Source: Marvinbryantia formatexigens (GTDB lineage: Bacteria > Bacillota > Clostridia > Oscillospirales > Ruminococcaceae). From it: 64,000 nucleotides of DNA. The position numbers and the translations under genes are program-made. The notes under the pieces were generated by a model. It did not search any database. It was not told the DNA's origin and worked only from the letters and a program-made list of their open reading frames with translations. Location: contig JAETPU010000006.1 in NCBI GenBank assembly GCA_021771035.1, positions 92,542 to 156,541 of the forward strand. Reading direction: 5' to 3'. Below, piece by piece: positions 1 to 9,616 of the stretch. How positions within the stretch are numbered: position 1 is the first letter of the stretch; every line of letters begins with the position of its first letter.

Positions 1-333
1 GTAATCCTTATCGCGGAGTTCCCTCGCCACTGGGCCAAAAATACGAGTGCCCCTCGGGTTTTTATCATCTCTTATAATTACGGCTGCATTCTCGTCGAAA
101 CGAATGTAAGTGCCATCCTCCCGGCGGACACCCTTCGCGGACCGAACGATAACAGCCTTGACAACGTCACCTTTTTTAACAACGCCGCCTGGTGCCGCTT
201 TTTTGACCGAAGCAACCACCACATCGCCAATGTTGGCATATCTTCTGCGGGAGCCGCCCAGCACACGAATGCACATAAGCTCCTTTGCACCGGTATTGTC
301 GGCAACCTTAAGATAGGTCTGCATCTGTATCAC
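1..333 (-). CDS. rplN: 50S ribosomal protein L14, 3' end cut by window edge
   Basis: L14 lies at the subunit interface of the large ribosomal subunit and binds 23S rRNA. The first 111 codons are visible and read through the family core ([17 protein letters not shown] near the start, then [11 protein letters not shown] and [11 protein letters not shown]). The family is about 122 residues long, so roughly 11 are missing beyond base 1. The start is a GTG (CAC at 331-333) with a GGAGG ribosome binding site about eight bases upstream; the internal ATG three codons in has no such site. It is the most distal S10-operon gene in the window. The identification is secure from sequence and gene order. 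Confidence 0.96.
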   Translation of the reverse strand, partial: MIQMQTYLKVADNTGAKELMCIRVLGGSRRRYANIGDVVVASVKKAAPGGVVKKGDVVKAVIVRSAKGVRREDGTYIRFDENAAVIIRDDKNPRGTRIFGPVARELRDKDY

Positions 334-381
334 AGCTGCGTTCCTCCTTCCGATTAGACTAAATCTAAACTCTCGTTAAAA

Positions 382-639
382 TTATTTCGCCTTCTCGATG
401 ACCTGGACGAGTCTCCATCTCTTATCTTTGGAGAGGGGACGGGTCTCCATCACCAGTACCTTGTCGCCGATTCTGCATGTGTTGTTCTCATCATGAGCCT
501 TCAGCTTGTAGGTGCGTTTAATAATTTTCTTGTAAAGGGGATGTTTCACGTTGTCCTGGATGGCCACAACAATCGTCTTGTCCATCTTATCGCTGACAAC
601 CTTGCCGACCCTGGTTTTTCTGAGATTTCTTTCACTCAC
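382..639 (-). CDS. rpsQ: 30S ribosomal protein S17
   Basis: S17 is a primary 16S rRNA-binding protein with an OB-fold. The 85-residue product has normal family length. It carries the conserved early segment [16 protein letters not shown], the middle [11 protein letters not shown] stretch, and the [19 protein letters not shown] C terminus. It sits between rpmC and rplN in the usual S10-operon order, with 22 bases to rpmC and 48 to rplN. No oddities are seen. Confidence 0.98.
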   Translation of the reverse strand: MSERNLRKTRVGKVVSDKMDKTIVVAIQDNVKHPLYKKIIKRTYKLKAHDENNTCRIGDKVLVMETRPLSKDKRWRLVQVIEKAK

Positions 640-661
640 AGCCTAAATCCTCCCTTCAAAA

Positions 662-862
662 TTACTGAACGTTCTTCAGTTCACGCTCGCGGATCACCGT
701 TTTAATGCGGGCGATATCCTTTTTAACCGCGTTGATCCGCATGGGATTCTCAAGCTGATTTATCGCGTGCTGGAAGCGCAGGTTGAAAAGCTCGGCTTTG
801 AGGCTCGCAAGCTTTTCATTCAGCTCAGCAGCAGAAAACTCTTTGATCTCAACAGCCTTCAT
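662..862 (-). CDS. rpmC: 50S ribosomal protein L29
   Basis: L29 is a small helical-hairpin protein near the exit of the nascent peptide tunnel. The 66-residue product has the typical pattern of a first helix ([18 protein letters not shown]), a turn, and a second helix ending in [12 protein letters not shown] residues. The ATG overlaps the stop codon of rplP by one base in a TAATG arrangement, which indicates translational coupling. Length and position are normal for the family. Confidence 0.97.
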   Translation of the reverse strand: MKAVEIKEFSAAELNEKLASLKAELFNLRFQHAINQLENPMRINAVKKDIARIKTVIRERELKNVQ

Positions 863-1287
863 TACTCTTCACTCCCCTTATCTTCCTTGGCGACGAATTT
901 ACACTTAATCGGAAGTTTGTAGGAAGCGAGCCTCATAGCCTCGCGGGCCAGCTCCTCCGAAACGCCGCCGATTTCAAACATAACTCTTCCCGGTTTGACA
1001 ACCGCCACCCAGTACTCAGGAGAACCTTTACCGGAACCCATTCGGGTCTCAGCCGGTTTTTCGGTAATCGGCTTATCCGGGAAAATTTTAATCCAAACCT
1101 GTCCGCCACGCTTAATGTAACGGGTCATGGCAATACGGGCAGCCTCAATCTGGTTGGATGTAATCCAAGCAGGCTCCAGGGCCTGCAGGCCGAAATCACC
1201 ATGGGAAACAAAGTTTCCTCTGGTAGCTGTGCCCTTCATTCTTCCTCTGTGTACTCTGCGGTACTTAACTCTCTTAGGCAGAAGCAT
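862..1287 (-). CDS. rplP: 50S ribosomal protein L16
   Basis: L16 helps shape the A site and the peptidyl transferase region of the large subunit. The 141 residues begin [16 protein letters not shown] and include [16 protein letters not shown] and the [14 protein letters not shown] segment typical of the family. Its start overlaps the rpsC stop and its stop overlaps the rpmC start, both as TAATG, so three consecutive genes are coupled. Length is normal. Confidence 0.98.
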   Translation of the reverse strand: MLLPKRVKYRRVHRGRMKGTATRGNFVSHGDFGLQALEPAWITSNQIEAARIAMTRYIKRGGQVWIKIFPDKPITEKPAETRMGSGKGSPEYWVAVVKPGRVMFEIGGVSEELAREAMRLASYKLPIKCKFVAKEDKGSEE

Positions 1288-1973
1288 TATTTCTTGCCTC
1301 CTTCCTGACGAGGTTGTTTCTTGACTTCCTGCAGAACGTCACCGGCATAGATCCAAACCTTAACGCCAATTCTGCCGTAGGTTGTGGCGGCCTCAGCGAA
1401 GCCGTAGTCGATGTCAGCTCTCAGGGTCTGCAGCGGGATGGTTCCCTCATGATAATGCTCGGTACGGGCAATATCAGCACCGCCCAGACGTCCGGAAACG
1501 CAGGTTTTGATACCTCTTGCTCCCAGTCTCATCGCGCGGCCGATAGCCTGCTTCATGGCGCGGCGGAAGGAAATCCGGCGCTCCAGCTGAGCAGCGATGT
1601 TCTCAGCAACCAGCTGAGCATTCTTATCGGGCTGCTTAACCTCTACAATATTGATGAAAACCTGAACGGGCTCTTTCTTGCCCCCATTGATCATAGCCTC
1701 GCACTGCTTGCGGAGCTTTTCAATTTCAGAACCGCCACGGCCGATAACCATGCCGGGTTTTGCACAGTGGATGTGGATTCTAACCTTCGTTGCGTCACGC
1801 TCAATCTCGATGCGCGGCACGCCGGCGGCGTACAAAGTCTTTTTAAGGAACTTGCGCAGCTTATAGTCCTCAACGAGGATATCGCCGAAAGCGTCGTCCT
1901 TAGCAAACCAGCGGGAATCCCAATCCTTAATGACACCCACCCTTAAGCCGTGTGGATTAACTTTTTGTCCCAT
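1287..1973 (-). CDS. rpsC: 30S ribosomal protein S3
   Basis: S3 lines the mRNA entry channel of the small subunit. The 228-residue product begins [13 protein letters not shown]. It has the KH-domain GxxG loop (PGMVIGRGG near residue 80) and the C-terminal S3 domain with [12 protein letters not shown] and [11 protein letters not shown]. The tail is basic. It is followed directly by the overlapping rplP. The ribosome binding site is a clear GAGG motif just before the ATG. Nothing is unusual. Confidence 0.98.
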   Translation of the reverse strand: MGQKVNPHGLRVGVIKDWDSRWFAKDDAFGDILVEDYKLRKFLKKTLYAAGVPRIEIERDATKVRIHIHCAKPGMVIGRGGSEIEKLRKQCEAMINGGKKEPVQVFINIVEVKQPDKNAQLVAENIAAQLERRISFRRAMKQAIGRAMRLGARGIKTCVSGRLGGADIARTEHYHEGTIPLQTLRADIDYGFAEAATTYGRIGVKVWIYAGDVLQEVKKQPRQEGGKK

Positions 1974-1992
1974 AGTTTACCTCCTCTTCCAG

Positions 1993-2328
1993 CTATTCCT
2001 TTTCTTTCAGAACGAGGGTTACGTGAGATGTTCTTTTCAAAACATGATACGCACTTCCCTTTGCTCTCGGCCGGATTCTCTTCATAATCGGGCCCGGGCA
2101 AACAAAACACTCTGCCACATAGAGATTGTTCTTATCCATGTTGTGGTTGTTTTCCGCATTCGCTACGGCCGATTTCAGGAGCTTCTCGAGCGGCTCACAA
2201 GCGGCCTTAGGAGTGTGCTTTAAGATCGCAGCCGCAATGTTCACCGGCTTATTCCGGATCATATCCAGGACAATCTGGACCTTACGGGGTGCGATACGGG
2301 CATATTTGAGGTAAGCCCTTGCTTCCAT
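1993..2328 (-). CDS. rplV: 50S ribosomal protein L22
   Basis: L22 reaches into the nascent peptide exit tunnel with an extended beta-hairpin, where macrolide-resistance changes are known to arise. The product is 111 residues, normal for the family. It carries [20 protein letters not shown] at the N terminus and the hairpin segment [16 protein letters not shown] near residues 82-97. It lies between rpsS and rpsC with short spacers. Confidence 0.98.
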   Translation of the reverse strand: MEARAYLKYARIAPRKVQIVLDMIRNKPVNIAAAILKHTPKAACEPLEKLLKSAVANAENNHNMDKNNLYVAECFVCPGPIMKRIRPRAKGSAYHVLKRTSHVTLVLKEKE

Positions 2329-2352
2329 TGGTAATCCTCCTTTCGGCCTTCA

Positions 2353-2634
2353 CTATTTACCGTTGTTCGATTTTTTCGAACCTGCGTGGCCTCTAAATGT
2401 TCTGGTTGGAGCAAATTCTCCCAGCTTGTGTCCGACCATATCCTCGGTCACATAGACCGGAACGTGCTTGCGGCCGTCATGCACAGCAAAGGTATGTCCA
2501 ACGAAATCGGGGAAAATGGTGGATGCACGGCTCCAGGTTTTGAGAACTTTCTTCTCGCCCGCAGCGTTCATCTCCTGAACTCTCTTCAGTAAAACCGGTT
2601 GTACGAAAGGTCCTTTTTTAACACTTCTACCCAT
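2353..2634 (-). CDS. rpsS: 30S ribosomal protein S19
   Basis: S19 contacts 16S rRNA in the head of the small subunit together with S13. The 93 residues start [11 protein letters not shown] and contain the family core [23 protein letters not shown], with RTFRGHAG near the end. A CCTCC-type ribosome binding site complement lies just upstream of the start on this strand. The gene follows rplB in standard order. Confidence 0.98.
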   Translation of the reverse strand: MGRSVKKGPFVQPVLLKRVQEMNAAGEKKVLKTWSRASTIFPDFVGHTFAVHDGRKHVPVYVTEDMVGHKLGEFAPTRTFRGHAGSKKSNNGK

Positions 2635-2660
2635 TTATCGTCTGCCTCCTTTCAAACCGC

Positions 2661-3494
2661 TTATCTTGCACCGCGACGTTTCACGATAAACTTGTCGGAG
2701 CGGTTATGGTGTTTTCTGGTCTTGTAACCCAGAGCCGGTTTACCCCAAGGAGTAACAGGTCCGGGACGTCCGACCGGAGATTTACCTTCACCACCGCCGT
2801 GGGGGTGGTCGCACGGGTTCATAACAGAACCGCGGACAGTCGGTCTCCAGCCCATGTGGCGTTTGCGGCCAGCTTTACCATAGGAAACATTCTCATGGTC
2901 AATGTTGCCGACCTGGCCGATAGTAGCCATGCACTTGTCGGCGACGTTTCTCAGCTCTCCGGAGGGCAGACGGATCATGGCGTAGCCATTTTCCTTCGCC
3001 ATCAGCTGTGCCATAATGCCGGCGGCACGGGCCAGCTGAGCGCCCTTGCCGGGATACAGCTCAACGTTGTGGATAAAGGTACCAACCGGAATGTTGGTCA
3101 GGGGCAGTGCGTTGCCGGGCTTAATATCAGCATCCGGGCCGGACATAACGGTGTCTCCCACCTTCAGTCCGTTGGGAGCGATGATATAGCGCTTCTCACC
3201 GTCCTCATACTGCAAAAGGGCAATATGAGCGGAACGGTTGGGGTCATATTCCAAAGTGGCGACCTGAGCCGGAATGCCGGCCTTGTCTCTCTTGAAATCA
3301 ATGACACGGTACTTTTTACGGTTTCCACCGCCGCGGTGGCGGACGGTAATTCTTCCGGTGTTGTTGCGGCCGGAATTCTTCGATAAGCTCTCAAGAAGGC
3401 TCTTTTCAGGAGCCACCTTGGACAGTCCGGTATAGTCAGTGGTTGTCATCTGACGTCTGGCCGGGCTGGTCGGCTTAAAGGTTCTAATAGCCAT
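2661..3494 (-). CDS. rplB: 50S ribosomal protein L2
   Basis: L2 is a core large-subunit protein needed for subunit association and peptidyl transfer. The 277 residues match family length. The N-terminal OB domain includes [17 protein letters not shown], and the C-terminal SH3-like domain contains [20 protein letters not shown], which holds the conserved region with the functional histidine. The gene lies between rplW and rpsS, preceded by a 73-base spacer that is the longest inside the operon. Confidence 0.98.
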   Translation of the reverse strand: MAIRTFKPTSPARRQMTTTDYTGLSKVAPEKSLLESLSKNSGRNNTGRITVRHRGGGNRKKYRVIDFKRDKAGIPAQVATLEYDPNRSAHIALLQYEDGEKRYIIAPNGLKVGDTVMSGPDADIKPGNALPLTNIPVGTFIHNVELYPGKGAQLARAAGIMAQLMAKENGYAMIRLPSGELRNVADKCMATIGQVGNIDHENVSYGKAGRKRHMGWRPTVRGSVMNPCDHPHGGGEGKSPVGRPGPVTPWGKPALGYKTRKHHNRSDKFIVKRRGAR

Positions 3495-3567
3495 TTCTGA
3501 TTCACTCTCCTCATAAAAGCTTGTCGGGATTTATGAGTTATCCCATAGTTGGGGCGTATTTCAAAGC

Positions 3568-3861
3568 TTACATCATGCTCTCAAAGAACTCGATGGTCTT
3601 GGAGTCCTCGGTCAGAGTCACAATCGCTTTTTTCCAGTCCGGTCTGTAGCCGGTGTGGACGCCCATTCTCTTGGCCTGTCCCTTGCAGTTGATAGTGTTC
3701 ACTTTTGCAACTTTAACGCCGAAAAGCTCCTCAACCGCTTTAGCGATCTCAATTTTATTCACATCGCGGGCTACCTGAAAGGTATATTTCTTCTCCGCGA
3801 GGCCGGCCATAGATGCCTCGGTAATGATGGGGCGGATAACGATATCGTGTGCCGTCTTCAT
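3568..3861 (-). CDS. rplW: 50S ribosomal protein L23
   Basis: L23 sits at the tunnel exit and is the docking point for trigger factor and SRP. The 97 residues include [13 protein letters not shown], the [20 protein letters not shown] helix, and the loop [14 protein letters not shown]. The start codon overlaps the rplD stop by one base (TAATG), so the two are translationally coupled. Length is normal. Confidence 0.98.
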   Translation of the reverse strand: MKTAHDIVIRPIITEASMAGLAEKKYTFQVARDVNKIEIAKAVEELFGVKVAKVNTINCKGQAKRMGVHTGYRPDWKKAIVTLTEDSKTIEFFESMM

Positions 3862-4484
3862 TACGCATACACCTCCTCGAGCTTTGCAACCGCATCCTTC
3901 GCCACGATAAAGCTGTCGTAGTTGAGGATGTCGTAAACATTCAGGGTGTTGACCAAAGTTGTCTTCACGCCCGGGATGTTGGCTGCGCTGCGGATGATTT
4001 TCTCATCCACTTCCGGAAGGACAATCAGGGCCTTCTTCTGCGCGCCCAGAGCGCTGAGCATACTGACGATGGTCTTGGTTTTAAACTCCTCGGTGGCAAT
4101 CTTGTCGACAACAATCATGTTGTTGTCCAGCACCTTAGAGGAGAGCGCGGATTTCATTGCCAGTCTCTTCACCTTTTTGTTCAGAGAGTAGCTGTAATCC
4201 CGCGGCTTGGGTCCCAGGGCAATACCGCCGTGTCTCCACTGGGGAGCGCGGATAGAACCCTGTCTCGCATGGCCGGTGCCCTTCTGTCTCCAGGGCTTGC
4301 GGCCGCCGCCGCTGACCTCAGTTCTGGTCAAAGTGGACTGTGTACCCTGGCGCTGGTTGGCCAGATAGTTCACAACCGCCGCGTGCATGACAGGTGCATT
4401 CGGCGTTACACCGAAAATGGCATCGGAAAGGGTGACTTCTCCCACGTTTTTACCAGCCATATCAAATACGGTAATATTCGGCAT
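3861..4484 (-). CDS. rplD: 50S ribosomal protein L4
   Basis: L4 binds 23S rRNA and extends a loop into the exit tunnel. In some bacteria it also represses its own operon through the S10 leader, so it is the candidate ligand for the leader hairpin at 5606-5640. That regulatory role is inference here. The 207 residues contain the tunnel loop [19 protein letters not shown] near residues 60-80. Length and order are normal. Confidence 0.98.
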   Translation of the reverse strand: MPNITVFDMAGKNVGEVTLSDAIFGVTPNAPVMHAAVVNYLANQRQGTQSTLTRTEVSGGGRKPWRQKGTGHARQGSIRAPQWRHGGIALGPKPRDYSYSLNKKVKRLAMKSALSSKVLDNNMIVVDKIATEEFKTKTIVSMLSALGAQKKALIVLPEVDEKIIRSAANIPGVKTTLVNTLNVYDILNYDSFIVAKDAVAKLEEVYA

Positions 4485-4501
4485 TGTACTTCCTCCTTCC
4501 C

Positions 4502-5134
4502 TTACGCCTTTACGCTATCCGTAATGGTGATGATGCCCTTCTTCGGGCCCGGCACTGCGCCGCGGATAGCGATCAGATTATTTTCCACATCGATCTTCAC
4601 GATGTCCAGGTTCTGAACAGTGACCTTCTCGGCGCCCAAATGGCCGGGCATGGTCTTGCCCTTCATGATTCTGGACGGGGTGCTGCAGGCGCCCATGGAG
4701 CCAGCCTGGCGGTGAACCGGTCCGGTACCGTGCGTCGATTTGAGCGAATGCCCGTTAAAACGCTTGATGGTTCCGGCGAAGCCCTTACCTTTGCTGGTGC
4801 CGCTGACGTCTACCTTATCTCCAACGGAGAACACATCGGCTTTTACGATGTCCTTGACGTTCAGCCCGGAGCAATCGTCCAGACGGAACTCCTTGAGGGT
4901 TCTCTTGGCGGCAACGTCCGCCTTGGCAAAATGGCCCTTCTGGGGCTTGTTCAGGTTCTTGCCGGTTGTCTCTCCGAAACCGAGCTGCACGGCTTCATAG
5001 CCGTCGTTCTCGGTGGTTTTCTTCTGAACAACCACGCAGGGGCCTGCTTCAATGACCGTTACCGGTACCACATTGCCCTTCTCGTCAAAAATCTGGGTCA
5101 TACCCACTTTTCTGCCGATGATACATTTCTGCAT
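4502..5134 (-). CDS. rplC: 50S ribosomal protein L3
   Basis: L3 is an early assembly protein whose loop reaches the peptidyl transferase centre. The chosen start gives 210 residues beginning [16 protein letters not shown], the universal L3 opening. An AGGAGG ribosome binding site precedes this ATG (CAT at 5132-5134). The frame stays open 15 codons upstream, but that extension has no homology to L3 and no binding site. The functional loop [19 protein letters not shown] is present near residue 150. Confidence 0.97.
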   Translation of the reverse strand: MQKCIIGRKVGMTQIFDEKGNVVPVTVIEAGPCVVVQKKTTENDGYEAVQLGFGETTGKNLNKPQKGHFAKADVAAKRTLKEFRLDDCSGLNVKDIVKADVFSVGDKVDVSGTSKGKGFAGTIKRFNGHSLKSTHGTGPVHRQAGSMGACSTPSRIMKGKTMPGHLGAEKVTVQNLDIVKIDVENNLIAIRGAVPGPKKGIITITDSVKA

Positions 5135-5202
5135 AACCTTTTTACCTCCTTCGGTTATTGGTTGGCAAGCTGCCAACATGACCTGCCGGACGAAATCTGT
5201 GA

Positions 5203-5514
5203 TTAGAGCTTAATCTCGATTTCAACGCCGGCGGGGAGCTCAAGACCTGTAAGAGCTTCCACAGTTTTGTTGGAAGGTCTTAAAATGTCGATGAGTCTTT
5301 TGTGGGTTCTCATCTCAAACTGCTCACGGCTGTCCTTGTACTTGTGCACAGCACGCAGAATTGTGACAACCTCTTTGTCGGTGGGCAGCGGGATAGGACC
5401 GGAAACCTTTGCGCCGGTACGGGACGCGGTCTCCACGATCTTCTCTGCTGCTGCATCGATCAGCTGGTGGTCATAGCTCTTCAGTCTGATTCTGATTTTC
5501 TCCTTGACTGCCAC
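5203..5514 (-). CDS. rpsJ: 30S ribosomal protein S10
   Basis: S10 is a small-subunit head protein and also the NusE transcription factor. With a GTG start (CAC at 5512-5514) the product is 103 residues beginning [16 protein letters not shown], which is the usual family opening and length. An AGGAGG site lies nine bases upstream. The frame is open for 28 more codons, but those look unlike S10. As the first gene of the operon it follows a leader of about 300 bases. Confidence 0.97.
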   Translation of the reverse strand: MAVKEKIRIRLKSYDHQLIDAAAEKIVETASRTGAKVSGPIPLPTDKEVVTILRAVHKYKDSREQFEMRTHKRLIDILRPSNKTVEALTGLELPAGVEIEIKL

Positions 5515-5605
5515 CTTACATCGCCTCCTTGAAGTAATTAGCTTGGGACGACGAATCAAAAAACTGAACACCGAGCCGTGTGTTCCGAGCTCGGACATTG
5601 AAAAA

Positions 5606-5640
5606 CCGGATCAACCCCACAAAAGCGAAGTTTAATCCGG
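5606..5640 (-). terminator. Attenuator-like hairpin in the S10 leader
   Basis: Read on the minus strand, CCGGAT-taAAC pairs with GTTgATCCGG and is followed at once by five T residues (5601-5605). This is a Rho-independent terminator shape about 90 bases ahead of rpsJ and inside its transcript. A terminator inside the leader of a ribosomal operon suggests transcription attenuation. Which factor would control it cannot be seen here. Confidence 0.55.
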
Positions 5641-5821
5641 ACAGTAGCGCCTGAGCGCCATTCAGCCAAGCACCGCCTTGCCTTTCGGCATCAAGCCGCA
5701 CTTTACTCAGTCAGTATTTCTGTCGCCCGGTTTAAAATCGGACATACTCGGCGAAAATTACCTGCCACACGGGGCAGCAACCTCTCGCTTCATCGCATAT
5801 CTTGTGCAGTCACGCTTAATT

Positions 5822-5850
5822 ATAATACTACAAAACGCCCCGCCTTGCAA
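5822..5850 (-). promoter_or_regulatory. Predicted promoter of the S10 operon
   Basis: On the minus strand TTGCAA (5845-5850) is separated by 17 bases from TATTAT (5822-5827). Spacing is optimal for a housekeeping sigma factor. The next few bases are AT-rich, and a start near 5815 would give a leader of about 300 bases. Confidence 0.7.
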
Positions 5851-6075
5851 GGATTTTTTCAAAAAACGAACCGGTTTTCCGAACTTTTTGCATTTTCTCC
5901 CTTTTCGTCATAACACCAGGATTTTATTGTGTATTTTTGTTTGTTTTGCCCTGTCGCTGCTCCTGGGGTTCATGTTACAATAGACTTATAGGCGGCTCTG
6001 AACCCAGATGCGGGCCCGCTTGTGCCGAAATTCACAGCAACGCTTGCCGTAAGGCAGAAAAGGATGTGACCAGTT

Positions 6076-6327
6076 ATGATGATGTTCCTCTCCATGGTGT
6101 TTTCCTATCTCCAGCTGGTGGTTCTGATTGTCCTGTTGGTACTTTTAATCCTGGGTATTGTGCTGACGGTTCGGCTTATCCGGCTCACACCCGGTATCCG
6201 CGCCGTGATCCAGGCCTATCTGGAAGAGAAATCCAGGCAAAAGGCCCCGCCTGTCAGGCCGGCTCCTCCCCCCTATCCATACCCTCCCATGCCGCAGAGC
6301 CCTTGTGCACAGGGGGATCCGGAATGA
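6076..6327 (+). CDS. Small single-pass membrane protein, proline-rich tail
   Basis: The 83-residue product has one long hydrophobic segment (about residues 5-33, rich in Leu, Val and Ile). A short helical stretch with EEKSRQK follows, then a proline- and tyrosine-rich tail (PPYPYPPMPQSP). I do not recognise a family. An AAAGGA motif lies 11 bases before the first of three consecutive ATG codons. The stop overlaps the ATG of the Nudix gene as ATGA, so the two are very likely co-translated. A membrane-anchoring or scaffold role is possible but not shown by the sequence. Confidence 0.65.
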   Translation: MMMFLSMVFSYLQLVVLIVLLVLLILGIVLTVRLIRLTPGIRAVIQAYLEEKSRQKAPPVRPAPPPYPYPPMPQSPCAQGDPE

Positions 6328-6914
6328 GCCCGGACGCTCCCTTTGCCCAGTTCATCCCCTCCAACCCGCGCCAGGCAGCGGATCTTGCGGGGATGCAAAG
6401 CCTGTGGGAACGGTATGGAGAGCAGTTGTACCTGCGCCGCTGCCTGCCGGCCCACTTCACAGCTTCGGCGCTGGTTCTCTCGCCGGATCGCGCCAATATG
6501 CTGATGGTGTTCCATCTTCAGTACCACTCCTACAGTATTCCCGGAGGCCATGCGGACGGGGAACGCCGCCTTATTGGCACCGCCCTGCGGGAGTGCCGGG
6601 AGGAGACAGGGCTTTGCACACTCACACCGCTGAGCAGATCCCCTCTCTCCTGGGAGATTCTCCCTGTCTTTGGCCACAATAAAAACGGGGCATATGTGGG
6701 CGCGCACCTGCACCTGAACGCCAGCTTCATCTTTCTGGGAGATCCCAAAGAGGCCATCCGGCCCAAGCCGGACGAGAACTCCGCCGTGCGGTGGATCCCG
6801 GTCTCCCAATTGGAAAACGCCTGCAAAGAGCCCCATATGCTCCCGGTCTACCGGACCCTCCTGGATATTGCCAAGAGCTTACAGCCCCAGACAGAGACTG
6901 ATCCCATCCCCTAG
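6324..6914 (+). CDS. Nudix hydrolase
   Basis: Nudix enzymes hydrolyse nucleoside diphosphates linked to another group, using a divalent metal. The 196-residue product has a recognisable Nudix box, GGHADGERRLIGTALRECRE followed by ETGL, near residues 75-98. The metal-binding REC-x-EE core is intact. The first glutamate is offset by one relative to the textbook GX5EX7REUXEEXGU pattern. The start is the ATG overlapping the preceding stop (ATGA). The frame remains open far upstream, but that part lies over the small membrane gene in another frame and is not coding. Substrate is unknown. Confidence 0.85.
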   Translation: MSPDAPFAQFIPSNPRQAADLAGMQSLWERYGEQLYLRRCLPAHFTASALVLSPDRANMLMVFHLQYHSYSIPGGHADGERRLIGTALRECREETGLCTLTPLSRSPLSWEILPVFGHNKNGAYVGAHLHLNASFIFLGDPKEAIRPKPDENSAVRWIPVSQLENACKEPHMLPVYRTLLDIAKSLQPQTETDPIP

Positions 6915-7334
6915 GACAAGCTCCAGCCTGATGGCTCAACGCCCCCAAAGTACCGTGGGGTTCCCTCTTTCAGGGACTCCCCATCCGAACCGGCAATAAA
7001 ACCTGTCTGAGGTTTTGTCTCCTGAGTAAACCTGCTACTCATCCCTCTTCACGCCGCTGGGGCTCAGGCTCCTGGTGAGAACCCCGGGGCCGTACTTGTC
7101 CCAAAATCGCGGTAAGGCGGCCAAGCCTTCCCCTGAAAACCCGATGGATATGCATCGATTGCCTGAGGACTGCCGTGTCCGGCAAACCGTCCGTTTTGAT
7201 GTTTCATCGTCAGACAAAGCGCCAGCTTGGCAGCCATCTATTTGATTTCATACCGGCATCTGAGACGCGCAGGCCCCCGGCGGGAATTTTCCGCCGGGGG
7301 CCTTGTGTTCGCAGCAGGGTGATATGCACGCGTT
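6915..7334. other. Intergenic stretch between convergent genes
   Basis: These 420 bases hold no supported gene. Several short frames lack a ribosome binding site. The only clear element is the strong hairpin at 7271-7303. Confidence 0.5.
7271..7303. terminator. Strong hairpin, probable bidirectional terminator
   Basis: A perfect 13-bp stem, AGGCCCCCGGCGG against its complement, encloses a seven-base AT-rich loop. It lies between the Nudix gene (plus) and the G5/3D gene (minus), which converge. The T tract is poor on both sides, so efficiency is uncertain. Confidence 0.6.
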
Positions 7335-8378
7335 CTAGTTGAGAATATAGATGTTCACCGTCTTGACGCCGTTGCGGCAGCTGGCGGCATAGGAGTCATA
7401 AAACAGATCCACATCCACCCGTCCGTCCATCAGGGCGGTTCCGGTATCCGCGGCAATGGCATATCCATAGACAAAGCGTCCGTCCGCGGAAGTAATATAC
7501 AGCTTGGTGCCATAGGGGATTACATTGGGGTTGACCGCCACATGGCCCACCATAGCCCGGCGGCCGCTGGCAGTTCCCGCGCCCGCCTTGGCGCTGTAGC
7601 CGGTGGCCTTGGCCCCGGAAATCACTCTGGTATATCCCACCGGGACATTGTTTTCAATGGTGTAGCCAAAGTCCAGCTTGGAAACTGTATTTTTGGTTCC
7701 CACCAGCACCCTTTCCTCTACCGGTTCGCTGGCCACCTCTTCGGATACCAATTCCGGGGCCTGGGCCACTCCATCCACCACCTTGGTGCGCCAGGTCAGC
7801 TGGCGTACGCCATCCTGGCCCTTCTGCAGAACCTTGGTGCTCCCGGCAATCAGGGAATCGGTCTTTTCCTGGGCTACATCGTAGGAAATGGCCTCCTCCT
7901 CCACAGAGGTGACATACTCCACACGGCTCACCCGGATATCGTCCCCGGCTCGCAGCTCCTTGGCCTTGTCCAGGTTTACTTCGTCATCCTCGTCCAGATG
8001 CACCTGCGCCTCCGCAATAGCGTCGGCCACCGTGCCCTCGGGCAGCATGACCGTCTTGGTTTCCCCATCCGCTGTCACGGTGACGGGGAAGGCCCTCTTA
8101 ATCTCGATTTCACCCATTCTTCTGGAATCAAATCCAGAGAAATCCACCACATCCGCTGCAATGGTTGCAATCCCGTTCTCCTCCAGAATCTCCTGGGGAT
8201 CCTGCTGCATCGTGAATTTCAGCAGCACCTGCTCGCCATCCCGAATATAGACGGCGTGTGTTTTCATCGAAACCGTATAAACGGTGAAAGCAAGTACCGC
8301 TGACAGTAACCCTACTGCAAAAGTTCTGCTTCGGGCAAATTTACCCAGAGCAATCACTTTTTCAAATAAGTTCCTCAT
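7335..8378 (-). CDS. YabE-like G5 and 3D domain cell-wall protein
   Basis: This family resembles Rpf-related wall proteins. The 3D domain (named for three aspartates) is the putative peptidoglycan-lytic part and G5 binds wall sugars. The 347-residue product has an N-terminal membrane anchor (about 18-36), one or two DUF348 ubiquitin-like repeats (about 38-140), a G5 domain (about 150-225) and a C-terminal 3D domain with AIAADTG and MDGRVDVDLF. The start chosen is the ATG at 8376-8378, which has AAGGAG seven bases upstream. The frame is open for 28 codons more, without a binding site. A consensus promoter lies at 8525-8553. No riboswitch motif that I recognise precedes it. Confidence 0.88.
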   Translation of the reverse strand: MRNLFEKVIALGKFARSRTFAVGLLSAVLAFTVYTVSMKTHAVYIRDGEQVLLKFTMQQDPQEILEENGIATIAADVVDFSGFDSRRMGEIEIKRAFPVTVTADGETKTVMLPEGTVADAIAEAQVHLDEDDEVNLDKAKELRAGDDIRVSRVEYVTSVEEEAISYDVAQEKTDSLIAGSTKVLQKGQDGVRQLTWRTKVVDGVAQAPELVSEEVASEPVEERVLVGTKNTVSKLDFGYTIENNVPVGYTRVISGAKATGYSAKAGAGTASGRRAMVGHVAVNPNVIPYGTKLYITSADGRFVYGYAIAADTGTALMDGRVDVDLFYDSYAASCRNGVKTVNIYILN

Positions 8379-8524
8379 ACGTCTCTCCTTCGCGTTTCGT
8401 TTCAAGGCTTGGCCAGATCCGATAGAATGACCTGTGACAATGGAAATGAGTTCAATATCCAAATTTATTCAAAACTGGATACTTTTATACCTGCCTTGTT
8501 CTTATGCTTACCAGAGTAGTTGCA

Positions 8525-8553
8525 ATTATATTCAAATCCATCTGGAAAGTCAA
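8525..8553 (-). promoter_or_regulatory. Predicted promoter of the G5/3D gene
   Basis: On the minus strand TTGACT (8548-8553) and a perfect TATAAT (8525-8530) are 17 bases apart. Transcription from here would give a leader of about 140 bases. Confidence 0.8.
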
Positions 8554-9570
8554 ACTCAAAAATTCGGCTCAAAAATCCAAAATCGTGCTGATTTCCTGTT
8601 ATTTCTTAAGAAAGATTTCAGAAAGCGTCAAAAAAATCGAAAATTCCAAAAGGAACTTTGTAACTTTTTGAAGAAAAATTTTTTGGTTTTCGGCCTCTGG
8701 TTTTTATGGATTTTACCCTAATATATTTATATCTTATCTCTAATTTGCAGCACAATATATAGTATGGCCTTTTGCCGAACCACCGCCGTTTTCTGTTTTG
8801 TAATCCTTTTGTTTTTATTTTTCAAAGATTCCGCCTGCGGGAATTCCCAATTTTTCGGGTGCTTTTTCCTCATATTCGTGGGGAATGCTTCCTCCTTTCC
8901 TATATAATAGGGAACCAATTTGCAGTACCGCCTCCAGGTTTATCCGGCCGGATACAGGAGCCGCCCCCTGGCCCCGTCTCCCGCGCATATGGGCGCCACC
9001 GATGACCGTCCCGTTTTGCAGCAGAGGAGGCTTCTCACAAACCAAAATCATTCGGGCGCTGCCCGGCAAGCTCAGGCAGAACCTCTCCTTCTGCCTCAAC
9101 GGTGTCCCATCCTGTTGTGCAGAACCTGCTTCTCTCCCAACGAAACTGCGTCCAGCAGGATACATCCCGGCATCCTTTCAAACAGGTGCCTTCCTTATTA
9201 TAATGTAATTTTTCGTTTGTGTGACAGTACCACACGCTTCACCCGGTGCAGCCCCTCAAATCTGCTAAAATCACAGCAATTCCGCGCCCCGGATCCACTC
9301 CCAGGCTTTGATCAGTGCCTGAGGCGATGGACCCGGCGCATCTCAGGGCTGCAGCCCCCGGGTTCTATTGGGTTTTGGCGTCCTGCCATCAACTCCCCCG
9401 TAGTTTCTGTTCTTTGCTTGAACCTCTTTTTTTCCTGTCTCTTTTTTCCGGTTCCATATCCTGTCCAGATCGTTTTATCATGTCATTTTTTCAACTTGAT
9501 TCCAGGCGGGCTCAGCTGCCCTTTGGAAGCCCCTCCATCCCATGACAGCTTCCCTTAAAACACCATAAAA

Positions 9571-9598
9571 AAAGAGAGAACCAGCCGGTTCTCTCTTT
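9571..9598 (-). terminator. Rho-independent terminator after gpmI
   Basis: On the minus strand AAAGAGAGAACC pairs with GGTTCTCTCTTT around a four-base loop and is followed by a run of T residues (9564-9573). It lies 19 bases past the gpmI stop. Confidence 0.88.
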
Positions 9599-9616
9599 TC
9601 ATTTTCTATGAAGCTT

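Larger units (their letters stand above)
5515..6075. other. Divergent intergenic region and S10 leader
   Basis: This 561-base stretch has no convincing gene. It holds the minus-strand S10 leader with its attenuator-like hairpin (5606-5640) and promoter (5822-5850). On the plus strand an extended -10 candidate, TGTTACAAT with TACAAT at 5976-5981, could serve the small membrane protein gene. Confidence 0.6.
8379..9616. other. Long intergenic region, partly very AT-rich
   Basis: About 1.2 kb without a supported gene. 8440-8900 is strikingly AT-rich and contains the promoter of the G5/3D gene. A 47-codon lysine-rich minus-strand frame (8727-8870) has a perfect AGGAGG about 17 bases upstream, too far to trust. 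8900-9560 holds only weak overlapping frames of skewed composition. The terminator of gpmI closes the region. Confidence 0.5.

Noticed and set aside
5937..6323. Upstream extension of the Nudix reading frame
   Set aside because: It overlaps the small membrane protein gene in another frame, has no ribosome binding site and no family similarity; the ATGA-overlap start is better.
7035..7217. 60-codon minus-strand frame after the G5/3D gene
   Set aside because: TTG start without a ribosome binding site, and it lies past the terminator hairpin.
8379..8524. Cyclic di-AMP riboswitch before the G5/3D wall gene
   Set aside because: Such riboswitches often precede this gene type, but none of the conserved segments I know could be found in this leader.
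8920..9558. 212-codon plus-strand frame
   Set aside because: Composition is rich in Pro, Ser, Arg and Cys as in non-coding frames, and no ribosome binding site precedes it.
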